Assembly (NCBI GenBank): GCA_016209735.1
Contig: JACQVN010000024.1
Location: 1-42,568 of the forward strand
Source: Candidatus Methylomirabilota bacterium
Lineage (GTDB): Bacteria > Methylomirabilota > Methylomirabilia > Methylomirabilales > 2-02-FULL-66-22
Direction of reading: 5' to 3'
DNA length: 42,568 nt
Shown one piece after another: positions 31,261 to 40,249 of the stretch. Both the position numbers and the translations under genes were made by a program. The notes beneath the pieces are model-generated. The model searched no databases. It had not been told where the DNA came from and saw nothing but the letters and a program-made list of their open reading frames with translations. Each line of letters begins with the position of its first letter. Within the stretch, counting starts at the first letter, position 1.

Positions 31261-32133
31261 ATGGCAGAACGACTGATCGGGATCATCGGCGGAAGCGGGC
31301 TGTACGAGATGGACGGCCTGGAGGCACTGCGGGAGGAGCGCGTGTCCACGCCGTTCGGCGAACCGTCGGATCGGTACGTGCTCGGACGGCTCCGGGGCCG
31401 CCCGGTGGCCTTCCTGGCGCGTCACGGCCGTGGACATCGCCTGATGCCTTCCGAACTCAATTTCCGTGCCAATATCTACGGCTTCAAGGTCCTCGGGGCC
31501 GAGTGGATCCTCTCCGCCTCGGCGGTCGGCAGCATGCGCGAGGACGTCAAGCCGCTGGATATTCTCATCCCGGACCAGTTTTTCGACCGCACCTGCGGGC
31601 GCCCCAGCACATTCTTCGGCCGGGGTCTCGTCTCCCACATCAGCATGGCCGACCCGACCTGCCCGGCGCTGGGGGGGATTCTCTTCCAGGCGGGCAAGAA
31701 GGTCGGGGCCACGGTCCATCGCGGCGGGACCTACCTGTGCATCGAGGGACCCCAGTTCTCGACCCGCGCCGAATCCCGGATCTATCGCGGCTGGGGAGTG
31801 GATGTCATCGGCATGACCAACCTCCAGGAAGCAAAGCTGGCCCGGGAGGCCGAGATTTGCTACTCTACGATGGCCTTGGTCACCGATTACGACGTCTGGC
31901 ACGAGAGCGAAGAAGATGTGAGCGTCGAGGCGGTGGTGGCGGTCCTCAAACAGAACGCGGAGACCGCCCGGGCCATCCTGCGGGAGGCCGTCACCATGCT
32001 GCCGGAGCGGCGAAGCTGCCCGTGCCGCCACGCGCTGAAAGACGCCATCATCACGGCGCCTCAGGCGATCCCCGAGGCGGTCAGGCGGGATCTGGCCCCC
32101 ATCGTGGGAAAATACCTGGGGAGCAATGACTAA
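31261..32133 (+). CDS. mtnP: S-methyl-5'-thioadenosine phosphorylase
   Basis: A 290-aa purine nucleoside phosphorylase-fold enzyme that splits 5'-methylthioadenosine with phosphate into adenine and methylthioribose-1-phosphate. IGIIGGSGLYEMDGL binds phosphate; FLARHGRGHRLMPSELNFRA and GGTYLCIEGPQFSTRAESRI are conserved. IGMTNLQEAKLAREAEICYS then MALVTDYDVWHE carries the Asp pair that selects adenine in MTAP. AAGAGGTGG precedes the ATG. The last residues, SND, and the TAA stop are formed by the first two CAATGAC/TAATGAC heptads of the following array. A PfkB kinase gene lies downstream and may act in the same nucleoside or sugar salvage. Confidence 0.93.
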   Translation: MAERLIGIIGGSGLYEMDGLEALREERVSTPFGEPSDRYVLGRLRGRPVAFLARHGRGHRLMPSELNFRANIYGFKVLGAEWILSASAVGSMREDVKPLDILIPDQFFDRTCGRPSTFFGRGLVSHISMADPTCPALGGILFQAGKKVGATVHRGGTYLCIEGPQFSTRAESRIYRGWGVDVIGMTNLQEAKLAREAEICYSTMALVTDYDVWHESEEDVSVEAVVAVLKQNAETARAILREAVTMLPERRSCPCRHALKDAIITAPQAIPEAVRRDLAPIVGKYLGSND

Positions 32134-32242
32134 TGACTCAATGGAAACAATGACCAAGGACCAATGACCAAATTCCAATGGGTACCAATGCAGTGCATCC
32201 CCCCTCCCTTGGTCATTGAGAATTGGTCATTGGTCATTCTTG
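32124..32242. repeat. Inverted heptad array, CAATGAC word
   Basis: CAATGAC (32124), TAATGAC (32131), TCAATGG, then further copies including CAAGGAC, CAATGAC, CAAATTC and CAATGGG to about 32187. After a spacer, TTGGTCA, TTGAGAA, TTGGTCA, TTGGTCA, TTCTTGC (32209-32243). The first arm begins inside mtnP and contains its stop. Confidence 0.8.
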
Positions 32243-32300
32243 CGAGCGGTAGGTCGGGGCACTCACAATCCGGCACGAGCACTTACGAGGGAAACAGGCA

Positions 32301-33218
32301 GTGAGCGTTCTGGTTGTCGGCTCGGTGGCTTTCGACACGGTCACGACCCCCTTCGGGCAAGCGACGGAGGTGGTGGGGGGATCGGCCAATTATTTCTCCG
32401 TCGCCGCCAGCTTTTTTACCCCGGTCCGCCTGGTGGCGGTGGTGGGAGAGGACTTCCCCGAGTCGCATCTGGAGTTCCTGCGCAGCCGGGGGGTGGATCT
32501 GCAGGGCCTCCAGCGGGTGGGCGGGAAGACCTTTCGCTGGGTGGGGCGGTACGGCCACGATTTCAACGAGGCGCGCACAGTGGAGACGCAGCTCAACGTC
32601 TTCGCGGCATTCGCGCCGAAGATCCCGGAAGCCTATCGCGATTCGGATGTTGTCTTCCTCGCCAATATCGATCCAGACCTGCAGCAGGACGTCCTCGGTC
32701 AGGTGAAACGGCCGGCCCTGGTTGCCCTGGACACCATGAACTACTGGATCGCCGGGAAGCCCGCCTCCCTCCGGAAGACATTGAGCCAGGTGGATCTCCT
32801 GGTGATCAACGATGCCGAGACGCGGCAACTGGCGGGTGAGTCCAACCTGGCCCGGGCCGCCCGCACGATTCAGGGCTGGGGGCCGCGGATCCTGATCATC
32901 AAGCGCGGAGAGTACGGCGCGCTGATGCGGAACGGCCAGGACTGGTTCGCCCTGCCGGCCCTGCCCCTGGAGGGGGTGCAGGATCCGACGGGGGCCGGCG
33001 ACAGCTTCGCCGGTGGGACCATCGGCTACCTGGCCAGCGTCATGCGCTTCGACGACGCCACCATCCGACGCGCCATGGTCTACGGCTCGGTGATGGCATC
33101 CTTCAGCGTGGAGGCGTTTTCGCTGGAGCGCCTGTGCACCCTGACCGCCCCGGAAATCCGGGTGCGCTATCGGCAATTCCAGCGACTAGCACAGTTCGAC
33201 GGGCCGCCCGAGGCGTAG
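32301..33218 (+). CDS. PfkB-family carbohydrate kinase
   Basis: A 305-aa ribokinase-like sugar or nucleoside kinase. SVLVVGSVAFDTVTTPFG is the family N-terminus, VVGGSANYFSVAASFF the substrate lid region, and GVQDPTGAGDSFAGGTIGYL the C-terminal signature with the catalytic Asp. The GTG at 32301 follows GAGGGAAAC. It lies 167 nt downstream of mtnP, separated by a heptad array, and could phosphorylate a nucleoside or a ribose derivative in salvage. The exact substrate is not visible from sequence. Confidence 0.9.
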   Translation: MSVLVVGSVAFDTVTTPFGQATEVVGGSANYFSVAASFFTPVRLVAVVGEDFPESHLEFLRSRGVDLQGLQRVGGKTFRWVGRYGHDFNEARTVETQLNVFAAFAPKIPEAYRDSDVVFLANIDPDLQQDVLGQVKRPALVALDTMNYWIAGKPASLRKTLSQVDLLVINDAETRQLAGESNLARAARTIQGWGPRILIIKRGEYGALMRNGQDWFALPALPLEGVQDPTGAGDSFAGGTIGYLASVMRFDDATIRRAMVYGSVMASFSVEAFSLERLCTLTAPEIRVRYRQFQRLAQFDGPPEA

Positions 33219-33231
33219 GGGGGAGCCGGTG

Positions 33232-33366
33232 GGCAGGAGGCAGGAAGCAGTCAGGGCATTTCAGATTGCAGATTTCGGATTGCAGATTGCCCTTCGACGG
33301 GCTCAGGGTGAGCGGGGGACGGGACCCTGAATCTGAAATCCGCAATCTCAAATCTGAAATCGAAAA
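33232..33366. repeat. Composite heptad array with nested palindrome
   Basis: It opens with GGCAGGA, GGCAGGA (33232-33245), then CATTTCA, GATTGCA, GATTTCG, GATTGCA, GATTGCC (33258-33292). The spacer contains one CCCTTCGACGGGCTCAGGG palindrome (33290-33308) of the CGCTCA family. The second arm reads GAATCT, GAAATCC, GCAATCT, CAAATCT, GAAATCG (about 33329-33363). Two repeat families are thus nested at one junction. Confidence 0.78.
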
Positions 33367-33378
33367 TGGGGCTGAGCC

Positions 33379-34671
33379 ATGGCGGATTGGCGAATCCTGG
33401 TGACGGATGACGAGCCCTATGTGGTCATGGCGATTCGTGAGGTGTTGGAGACGCTGCCCGCCACGGTGATGGAGGCGAATAGCGGCGAGGAAGCGCTCCG
33501 GATCGCTCGGGCGGATCGACCCGATCTCGTCCTCCTGGATGTGAGGATGCCCGGACTCGACGGCTTCCAGGTGGCGGAGAGTCTCAAGAAGGATCCGGCC
33601 ACGGCATCCATTCCCCTGGTGTTTCTGAGCGCCCTGGGCTCGTCTCGGGAAAAGGTCCGCGGCCTGGAGCTCGGGGCGGAGGATTACCTGGCCAAGCCCA
33701 TCGATTCCGATGAGCTGAAGGCGCGCGTTCGCCGCGTGCTGCAGCGCTTCCGGCCCGTGACGCAGGAGCCTCCCGCGCGCCTCAGCGGGGGACGGCTGGA
33801 GTCGATGAACTTGGCGACCCTCATCCGACTGTTCGAGAAGGACCGGCGATCCGGGACCCTGGCGCTGACCTGCGGGGAGAATCGGGGGGAGCTGCTCCTG
33901 GTGGACGGTCACGTGATGCAGGCGGCCCAAGGCCCGCGACAGGCCGAGGCGGCCGTCTACCACATGCTCCAGTGGCGGCAGGGAGAGTTCGAAATGGGGT
34001 CGCACGACCTGGACCGGCGCATCGGCGCCGAGGTGACGGCCCCCAACCAGGCCCTGCTGATGGAGGGCCAGCGCCGCGAAGAGGAGAGCCGCGTCTTGCG
34101 GCAGCAATTGGGCGCCTCCCAGGGGCCGATGCGGGTGCCCACGGCCGTGCGGGCGGCAGTGGAGCGGCAGGCCCCCCGCCCCATGGTGAATTTGATGGAG
34201 CTCCTGGACGGCTCGCGGGATCTTGACCAGGTTATTTCCGAGAGCCCCTTCGACACCTGGGTGACGCTCAAGGTCCTGGTGCACTTGCAGCAGGTCGGGG
34301 CCATCGAGGTGGGCGGGCCCGATGCCGAGCGGCGGGGCGGGCTGCGGCTGAGGGTCGGACTGCCCATCCAGTACCAAAGCATCGACCGATGGCTGCAGAG
34401 CTCCAGCTTCAATCTCTCGGCCTGGGGAGTGTTCGTCCGGACATCGGTGCCCTTCGATGTCGGCACCCAGGTGGTCCTGCAATTTGCGATGCCGGGCGGG
34501 TCGGTGCCCATCACGGTCACGGGTAGGGTGATCTGGAGCAACCCGGATGCCAGCAAGTGGTCCGGCATGGGTATGGGGATCGAGTTTCTCGACCTGCCCG
34601 CGGTGCACCGGGAGGCCATCGAGGCCCACCTGGCGCAACTGATTGCATCGCGGATCTCGGAGGAGGCCTAG
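33379..34671 (+). CDS. Response regulator REC-DUF4388(PATAN)-PilZ-like, copy 1
   Basis: A 430-aa regulator. Residues 1-125 form a receiver domain with acidic D10-D11, phospho-acceptor D54 in LVLLDVRMPG, S84 and K106 in YLAKP. From about 133, LSGGRLESMNLATLIRLFEK is the start of a DUF4388/PATAN domain. The C-terminal 110 residues are a PilZ-like barrel with NLSAWGVFVRTSVPFDVG; the D/NxSxxG motif is present but the RxxxR motif is not clear, as in the Myxococcus-type PilZ variants. It has no DNA-binding output, so it likely acts through protein contacts. A paralog of the same architecture follows. Its TAG stop is part of a hairpin repeat. Confidence 0.88.
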   Translation: MADWRILVTDDEPYVVMAIREVLETLPATVMEANSGEEALRIARADRPDLVLLDVRMPGLDGFQVAESLKKDPATASIPLVFLSALGSSREKVRGLELGAEDYLAKPIDSDELKARVRRVLQRFRPVTQEPPARLSGGRLESMNLATLIRLFEKDRRSGTLALTCGENRGELLLVDGHVMQAAQGPRQAEAAVYHMLQWRQGEFEMGSHDLDRRIGAEVTAPNQALLMEGQRREEESRVLRQQLGASQGPMRVPTAVRAAVERQAPRPMVNLMELLDGSRDLDQVISESPFDTWVTLKVLVHLQQVGAIEVGGPDAERRGGLRLRVGLPIQYQSIDRWLQSSSFNLSAWGVFVRTSVPFDVGTQVVLQFAMPGGSVPITVTGRVIWSNPDASKWSGMGMGIEFLDLPAVHREAIEAHLAQLIASRISEEA

Positions 34672-34714
34672 CCCGCATTATTCGCGAACGCGGCTCGCGA
34701 ACAATGCGGGCTTA
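34669..34714 (+). terminator. Stop-linked hairpin after regulator copy 1
   Basis: TAGCCCGCATTATTCGCGAA and its inverted partner CGCGAACAATGCGGGCTTA form a long hairpin that begins with the TAG stop codon of the regulator gene. No T-tract follows. A relative of the same family, with no gene end attached, lies at 34881-34925. Confidence 0.6.
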
Positions 34715-34880
34715 GCAGACACCCTCGTGGTCAGCGACCAAGGACGGATCAGGCGGCGCTGTTGCATCTCGGCGGCGCACCCATCCTGGTGGACGGGTAC
34801 CCGGTGCGCCCACCACCATGCGTCATCCCGCCGTCCCGGTCCGGGATCTTGCGGACAGGCGGGATTAATCCTTGGTCATG

Positions 34881-34925
34881 TAAGCCCGGATTCTTCGCGA
34901 ATCCTTCGTGAATAATCCGGGCTAA
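34881..34925. repeat. TAGCCCGGATTATTC-type hairpin
   Basis: TAAGCCCGGATTCTTCGCGA pairs with TTCGTGAATAATCCGGGCTA. Together with 34669-34714 it brackets a 166-nt segment that also carries GACCAAGGA and TCCTTGGTC inverted words, so the whole 34672-34970 gap appears to be repeat-derived. The element ends 45 nt before the ATG of regulator copy 2. Confidence 0.6.
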
Positions 34926-34970
34926 AGGGTCCGCCGGAGACGGCGGGAAGAAGGAAACGGGGGGCGCGGC

Positions 34971-36284
34971 ATGATTTCGTGGAGAATCCTGCTGGCGGAA
35001 GACGAAGCGCTCATGGCCCAGATGATGGTGGATATGCTGGCCGAGCTGCCGGTCGAGGTCACCGTCGCCCGGAACGGGCGCGAGGCCTTGGAGAAGGTGC
35101 AGCAGGCAGTGCCGGATCTCATCCTGCTGGATGCCATGATGCCGGAGCTGGACGGGTTTGAAGTGGCCGCCGCCCTCAAGAGCAACCCGGCCACGCAGGA
35201 CATCCCCATTATCTTCCTGACCGCCCGTGTCCGCGTGGAAGACAAGGTGCGCGGACTGGAGCTGGGGGCCGAGGACTACCTCATCAAGCCGGTTCGCCGG
35301 GAGGAGATCATCGCCCGGGTACGGAATGTCCTGCGCCGCTCGGAGGCGCGACGCGCGGCCGCGCCACCCCACTCCTCCCTGATGCAGGGGCGGTTGGAGG
35401 TGATGGGCCTGCCGAATCTGATCCAGGTTCTCGAGACGGAGCGGCGCAGCGGGACCTTGCGACTGACCGCGGGGGGCCGCCGCGGCGAGATCCTCTTCCT
35501 GGAGGGCCGCATCGCTTACGCCGTGCAAGGGCCGCGCCAGGGGGAGGCGGCCGTGTACATCATGCTGGCGTGGGAGAAGGGGGATTTCGAGCTGGAGCTG
35601 ACCACGGGCAAGGGGCCGGAAGGAGCGCAAATCGTCCGGCCCAACCAGTCGCTGCTCATGGAGGGCGTCCGCCGGCTGGACGAGCTGCCCGGCCTGCGCG
35701 AGGCCATGGCGATCCTGGACGGCCCCGTCAAGCTCTTTCCGATCTTCCGGGACGGCCTCCTTCGCCGGACCCTGCCCGGCGGGTTCAACCAACTGGTGCA
35801 CATGTGCGACGGGTCCAGGACGCTGTCCAAGCTGGTGGAGGTCAGCTCGCTGGACGAATGGAGCATTCTCACATTCCTGGACCGCTTCCTGAGGATGAAC
35901 ATGCTCGAGCACGGCGCGGTGGCGAAGCGGACCACGCCCCGGCTGGGGACCCAGGTCGCCCTGGAGTTCCACAGCCTGAAGGCCTTCCGCCAGGCCCGCA
36001 GCCTGGATGTCTCGGCCCGGGGCATGTTCCTGCGAACGACTCAGGTGTACCCGGTCGGAGAAGATATTCTGATTCGCTTCAACCTGCCCGGAATCGCCCA
36101 TCCCTTCAAGGCGATCGGCCGGGTGGTCTGGAGCAGCGCCACCGACACGCCCCAGGGCCTCCCGGCCGGCATGGGGGTCCAGTTCACCGACCTGGAAGCC
36201 TCAGAGCAGGTCACCATCGAGGAGTTCGTGGTCGAGCTCTTGCTGGATAAGGTCATGACGGAAGAGACTGAAAAGAAGGAGTAG
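34971..36284 (+). CDS. Response regulator REC-DUF4388(PATAN)-PilZ-like, copy 2
   Basis: A 437-aa paralog of the preceding regulator with the same domain order. The receiver has E10-D11, D54 in [14 protein letters not shown]84 and K106 in YLIKP. The DUF4388/PATAN part starts at [20 protein letters not shown]. The PilZ-like end carries [20 protein letters not shown]. The two copies are clearly diverged, especially between residues 220 and 310. A GGGGGGCG lies upstream of the ATG. Tandem copies with identical layout suggest either a phosphorelay with two outputs or a pair acting on one partner; no histidine kinase gene is adjacent. Confidence 0.88.
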   Translation: MISWRILLAEDEALMAQMMVDMLAELPVEVTVARNGREALEKVQQAVPDLILLDAMMPELDGFEVAAALKSNPATQDIPIIFLTARVRVEDKVRGLELGAEDYLIKPVRREEIIARVRNVLRRSEARRAAAPPHSSLMQGRLEVMGLPNLIQVLETERRSGTLRLTAGGRRGEILFLEGRIAYAVQGPRQGEAAVYIMLAWEKGDFELELTTGKGPEGAQIVRPNQSLLMEGVRRLDELPGLREAMAILDGPVKLFPIFRDGLLRRTLPGGFNQLVHMCDGSRTLSKLVEVSSLDEWSILTFLDRFLRMNMLEHGAVAKRTTPRLGTQVALEFHSLKAFRQARSLDVSARGMFLRTTQVYPVGEDILIRFNLPGIAHPFKAIGRVVWSSATDTPQGLPAGMGVQFTDLEASEQVTIEEFVVELLLDKVMTEETEKKE

Positions 36285-36289
36285 AGGGG

Positions 36290-36566
36290 GCAGGAGGCAG
36301 AAGGCAGCGGGCAAATGGCAAGTGGCAAATTGAAAATTGCAGATGGGAAAACAGCGGACGCGGGCCAGGTGTAGGGGCGGCCCCATGTGGCCGCCCGGCC
36401 GCAGGCAGCTGGGAGGGATTATCGAGAATCCCGAGAAATTGTTGCCCAGTCCCAGTCAGTCGAATACGTCCCCTCGGCCCTTCTAACCCCCTCGTCCTTG
36501 CTGCGTCTATCTGTCTGATGTTCTTGCTGCCTTCTGCATTCTGCCTCCTGCATGCCGGTCTGCAAT
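36290..36566. repeat. Inverted heptad array, GGCAGGA word, with nested hairpin
   Basis: GGCAGGA, GGCAGAA, GGCAGCG, GGCAAAT, GGCAAGT, GGCAAAT and two looser 7-mers (36290-36345) start 6 nt after the stop of regulator copy 2. The complementary arm TTGCTGC, CTTCTGC, ATTCTGC, CTCCTGC, ATGCCGG is at 36525-36559. Between them lies a GTAGGGGCGG/CCGCCC hairpin (36371-36397). No gene is seen in the 36285-36643 gap. Confidence 0.78.
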
Positions 36567-36585
36567 CGTCCCATCCCCTTCCACA

Positions 36586-36613
36586 TTGCAGGTTGCTCCT
36601 GTCGAAGTATAAT
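36586..36613 (+). promoter_or_regulatory. uvrA promoter
   Basis: TTGCAG (36586-36591) and a consensus TATAAT (36608-36613) are 16 nt apart, about 30 nt before the uvrA ATG. No clear LexA box was recognised around it. Confidence 0.6.
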
Positions 36614-36643
36614 AGGCGGTCCGAGCCACAACTCAACAGGAGC

Positions 36644-39322
36644 ATGCCCGTGTCCAGCGAGCTTATCCATATTCGCGGCGCCCGCGAACACAATTTGAAG
36701 TCCATCGACCTCGACATCCCCCGCAACAGGCTGGTGGTCATCACCGGGGTCTCCGGGTCGGGGAAGTCCTCCCTGGCCTTCGACACCATTTACGCGGAGG
36801 GCCAGCGCCGGTACGTGGAGTCCCTGTCCGCCTACGCCCGGCAGTTCCTGGAGCAGATGGACAAGCCGGACGTGGACCTGATCGAGGGCCTGTCGCCGGC
36901 CATCTCCATCGAGCAGAAGACCACCAGCAAGAACCCGCGCTCCACGGTGGCGACCGTCACCGAGATCTACGATTACCTCCGCCTGCTCTACGCCCGGATC
37001 GGCCGCCCCCACTGCTTCCAGTGCGGCAAGCCGATCACGTCGCAGACGGTGAGCCAGATCGTGGATCAGATCCTGGCCCTGCCGCCGGGGACCCGCCTCC
37101 AGGTGCTGGCCCCCGTGGTGCGCGGGCGCAAGGGGGAGTATCGCCAGATCTTCCAGCAGATGCGCAAGGAGGGGTTCGTGCGGGCACGGGTGAACGGGAG
37201 CCTGCGCGACCTCGACGAGCCCATCGAGCTGGACAAGAACAAGAAGCACACCATCGAGGTGGTGGTGGATCGGCTGGTGGTGAGCGAGGCGGTGGCGCGG
37301 CGGCTGGCGGACTCCCTGGAGACGGCGCTGAAGCTGGCCGAGGGGATCGTGGGGATCAATCTCCCCGACGAGAAGCGGGACCTTACCTTCTCCGAACGGA
37401 CGGCGTGCATCGACTGCGGCGTCAGCTATCCGGAGATCAGCCCACGGATCTTCTCCTTCAATAATCCCCACGGCGCCTGCCCGGCCTGCGACGGGCTGGG
37501 GACCAAGGTGGACTTGCGGGGGGCGGGCGCCGATCCGGCCTTGCGGGAGCTGGGCGAGGCCTTCTTCGGCGCCAGCCTCGGCAGCCTGGACCGCCGCTAC
37601 AAGGAGACCTCCTCCTCCAAGGTGCGGGAGGAGATCGAGAGCTACGTGGAGCGGCTGGCCAGCGTCCGCCCCTGCCCCCAGTGCAACGGGGACCGCCTGC
37701 GCAAGGAGTCGCTGGCCATCCGTGTCGGCGGCATCAACATCGCCCAGGCCACCCGGAAATCGGTCAAGGAGGCCATGGCCTTCTTCGCCGCGCTCGCCAA
37801 CGGGAGTGAGAATGGCGATCCGCTCAGCCTCACCGACAAGGAGCGCGAGATCGCCCGACGGATCCTCAAGGAGATCCGCGAGCGGCTGGGGTTTCTCATC
37901 AACGTCGGGCTGGACTACCTCACCCTGGACCGGACCTCGGCGACGCTGGCGGGGGGGGAGGGGCAGCGTATCCGTCTGGCGACCCAGATCGGCAGCTCGC
38001 TGGTGGGGGTCCTCTACATCCTGGACGAGCCCAGCATCGGATTGCACCAGCGGGACAACGTCCGGCTGCTCAGCACGCTGAAGCGGCTCCGCGACCTGGG
38101 GAATACCGTTCTGGTGGTGGAGCATGACGAGGAGACCATCCGGTCGGCCGACCACGTGATTGACCTGGGCCCGGGCGCCGGGGTGACCGGCGGGCGGGTC
38201 GTCGCTACCGGAACTCCGGACGAGATCATGGGGAATCCCGCCTCCCTCACCGGGAAGTACCTGGCCCGAGAGCTCCAGATCCCCATTCCCCGCACCCGCC
38301 GCCCGCATACGGGCCAGAGCCTCACCATTGTGGGAGCGCGGGAGCACAATCTCAAGAACATCGAGGTGGAGATTCCTCTCGGCCTCTTCACCTGTGTGAC
38401 CGGCGTTTCCGGCTCGGGGAAAAGCACACTGGTGACGGACATCCTCCGCAAGGCGCTGGATGTTTCTCTCTACGGCGGGCGGGAGCGGCCCGGCCAGCAC
38501 GAGAAGATGCTGGGGGTGGAACACATCGACAAGGTGATCGACATCGACCAGTCTCCCATTGGCCGGACGCCGCGAAGCAACCCCGCCACCTACACCGGCC
38601 TGTTCAGCTTCATTCGGGAACTGTTTGCCATGGTGCCCGAGGCGCGGATGCGGGGCTACCAGCCTGGCCGCTTCAGCTTCAATGTCAAGGGGGGGCGCTG
38701 CGAGGCCTGCCAGGGGGACGGCCTGATTCAGATCGAGATGCACTTCCTCCCCGACGTGTACGTGACCTGCGACGTCTGCAAGGGCCACCGTTATAATCGG
38801 GAGACACTGGAAATCACGTACAAGGGCGCCAGCATCGCCGGCGTGCTCGAGATGACGGTTCAAGAGGCTCTGCGCTTTTTCGAGAATGTGCCGCGGATCC
38901 GGGAGAAGCTGCAAACCCTCCACGACGTGGGCCTGGGCTACATCAAGCTGGGCCAGTCGGCCACGACCCTGTCCGGCGGCGAGGCCCAGCGGGTGAAGCT
39001 GAGCCGGGAGCTGTCGAAGCGGGGCACCGGCTGCACCCTGTACATCCTGGACGAGCCAACCACCGGACTCCACTTTGCGGACATCCAACAACTCCTGGAC
39101 GTGCTCCACCGGCTGCGGGACGCCGGGAACACGGTCCTGGTGATCGAACACAACCTCGACGTGATCAAGACGGCGGATCACATCATCGACCTCGGGCCGG
39201 AGGGCGGCGACGAGGGGGGCCGGATCGTGGCGACCGGCACGCCGGAAGAGGTGGCCAGGGTCAAGGCTTCGTTCACCGGCCAGTTCCTCAAGAGACTCAT
39301 GCGCAACGGCAAGGGGCGGTAG
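36644..39322 (+). CDS. uvrA: Excinuclease ABC subunit A
   Basis: A 892-aa damage-recognition ATPase of nucleotide excision repair, which loads UvrB. The first Walker A is [11 protein letters not shown], followed by [20 protein letters not shown] and a CFQCGKPI zinc site. The UvrB-binding region includes [33 protein letters not shown] precedes the insertion domain. The first signature is [19 protein letters not shown]. The second half has [32 protein letters not shown], the [10 protein letters not shown] zinc site and [20 protein letters not shown]. The ATG at 36644 has AGGAG 3 nt upstream. It is shorter than the roughly 940 aa of E. coli UvrA, because the segment between [10 protein letters not shown] and RRYKET is about 50-60 residues short. 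Confidence 0.95.
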   Translation: MPVSSELIHIRGAREHNLKSIDLDIPRNRLVVITGVSGSGKSSLAFDTIYAEGQRRYVESLSAYARQFLEQMDKPDVDLIEGLSPAISIEQKTTSKNPRSTVATVTEIYDYLRLLYARIGRPHCFQCGKPITSQTVSQIVDQILALPPGTRLQVLAPVVRGRKGEYRQIFQQMRKEGFVRARVNGSLRDLDEPIELDKNKKHTIEVVVDRLVVSEAVARRLADSLETALKLAEGIVGINLPDEKRDLTFSERTACIDCGVSYPEISPRIFSFNNPHGACPACDGLGTKVDLRGAGADPALRELGEAFFGASLGSLDRRYKETSSSKVREEIESYVERLASVRPCPQCNGDRLRKESLAIRVGGINIAQATRKSVKEAMAFFAALANGSENGDPLSLTDKEREIARRILKEIRERLGFLINVGLDYLTLDRTSATLAGGEGQRIRLATQIGSSLVGVLYILDEPSIGLHQRDNVRLLSTLKRLRDLGNTVLVVEHDEETIRSADHVIDLGPGAGVTGGRVVATGTPDEIMGNPASLTGKYLARELQIPIPRTRRPHTGQSLTIVGAREHNLKNIEVEIPLGLFTCVTGVSGSGKSTLVTDILRKALDVSLYGGRERPGQHEKMLGVEHIDKVIDIDQSPIGRTPRSNPATYTGLFSFIRELFAMVPEARMRGYQPGRFSFNVKGGRCEACQGDGLIQIEMHFLPDVYVTCDVCKGHRYNRETLEITYKGASIAGVLEMTVQEALRFFENVPRIREKLQTLHDVGLGYIKLGQSATTLSGGEAQRVKLSRELSKRGTGCTLYILDEPTTGLHFADIQQLLDVLHRLRDAGNTVLVIEHNLDVIKTADHIIDLGPEGGDEGGRIVATGTPEEVARVKASFTGQFLKRLMRNGKGR

Positions 39323-39587
39323 CCATTTCCGATTTTCAATCTGTCACACTCTTGACACAGGTAAGCGACAGAGTGCCTCATGAGGGATTGTGTTGAGAAG
39401 TTCTACAATAGGAGACCGAACCACAAACGTTCGGATTCATCGGAACTTATGAGAAGCCTAGGGACCTCCGGTCGATCGGAAGAGGCCGCAGAACCTGGCA
39501 TAGCTCTTGCCTCTCTCCCTTGCCGAGTTCTTCGGCCATGCTGACGCCGCGGAGCCGATTCCCCCCCTCCCCGGTTCCGCGACCAGA

Positions 39588-39620
39588 CCCCCGGCCCGAA
39601 AGGGCCGGGGGTACTTTTTT
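39588..39620 (+). terminator. Strong intrinsic terminator
   Basis: A perfect 10-bp GC stem (CCCCCGGCCC / GGGCCGGGGG) on a GAAA tetraloop is followed by TACTTTTTT. This is the clearest rho-independent terminator in the window. It lies 265 nt past uvrA with no ORF between, so it either ends a long uvrA 3' UTR or a separate small RNA. Confidence 0.8.
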
Positions 39621-39812
39621 CGCTGCAACCCAAACATTGCGGCTGAACCGCAAAGCGCGCCTGTCTGCGTGCGGAACGCACAGGCAGGCAAAGAACGCAA
39701 AGAAAAACCCGCGAATTCCAGAGGGTTCCGGAATCAGCCCGCCTGAGCGGGCCGAACCATTTCCACCCTTCGCCCGAGGCTAGGTCCGTAGGTTCTGGCT
39801 CTCTTTGCGGCC

Positions 39813-39924
39813 TGTGCGAGCTCTCTCCGGTGAAAAGTTCGGGTGCAACCGCTCGCCGTACACGCCCACGCTGGGGGCACTCTCGTGTGCGAGCTCTCTC
39901 CGGTGAAAAGTTCGGGTGCAACCG
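39813..39924. repeat. Two identical 39-bp direct repeats
   Basis: A 39-bp sequence starting TGTGCGAGCTCTCTCCGG occurs at 39813-39851 and again at 39886-39924 without a mismatch, separated by 34 nt. Identity against a background of decaying sequence suggests a recent duplication or a conserved element. Only two copies exist. Confidence 0.75.
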
Positions 39925-40009
39925 AGGTTCCTTTCGTGGGGGGCGATTCCGACACCCCGCACTCCGCAATACTGGTTGGTTGTCATCAGCCTGATCGTCG
40001 GCGGGAAGG

Positions 40010-40240
40010 CTACGGTGCGAACACCTTCAGGCGGAGTTCCCGGATCCCTTTGTAGTGTCTTGCGTTCTTGGTCAGCAGGGGGAGATTGTTCTCCGTGGCT
40101 GTCGCCGCAATGATGGCATCGCCGGCGCGCAGCCCGGTGGCCAGACCGTACTCCTCGATGTAGACAACTGCCCGATGGCCGATGCTCTCCGTGAGGGGAA
40201 GCAGGGTGAAACCGAAATCGGCGAGGAAGTATTTCGATCG
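40010..40240 (-). pseudogene. VapC/PIN-domain toxin remnant (C-terminal part)
   Basis: The frame encodes FGFTLLPLTESIGHRAVVYI, EEYGLATGLRAGDAIIAATA, and NNLPLLTKNARHYKGI. This is the C-terminal half of a PIN-domain RNase toxin, with the conserved Asp in GDAIIAATA and the late TKN motif. The N-terminal half, with the first catalytic Asp (DTNVL-type motif), is absent. Upstream in the frame (to 40294) the sequence is unrelated and antisense to a PilZ gene. I infer a truncated, inactive toxin. A DUF104-type antitoxin gene lies about 1 kb upstream on the same strand. Confidence 0.7.
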
Positions 40241-40249
40241 GTGCACGCC

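Larger units (their letters stand above)
39323..40009. other. Non-coding accessory gap
   Basis: A 687-nt gap with no convincing gene. It holds a TTGACA (39352-39357), a TACAAT (39404-39409), an intrinsic terminator (39588-39620), a GCCTGTCTGCG/CACAGGCAGGC hairpin (39659-39689) of a family also seen near 16711 and 17943, and two identical 39-bp direct repeats (39813, 39886). Short CCGCAAAG words flank the hairpin. Open frames across it have biased composition and no family resemblance. Confidence 0.55.

Noticed and set aside
36419-39181. A 920-residue frame opposite uvrA
   Set aside because: It is a typical GC-rich antisense shadow of a long gene with low-complexity sequence. UvrA on the other strand is unambiguous.
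39344-39390. Possible insertion-sequence end (TGTCACACTCTTGACAC... with AGCGACAGAGTG)
   Set aside because: It is suggestive of an IS terminus, but no transposase, no matching inverted partner and no target duplication were found.
39813-39924. Minimal CRISPR array
   Set aside because: Only two repeats, no third degenerate copy, no cas gene in the window, and the repeat lacks a typical 3' GAAA(C/G) end.
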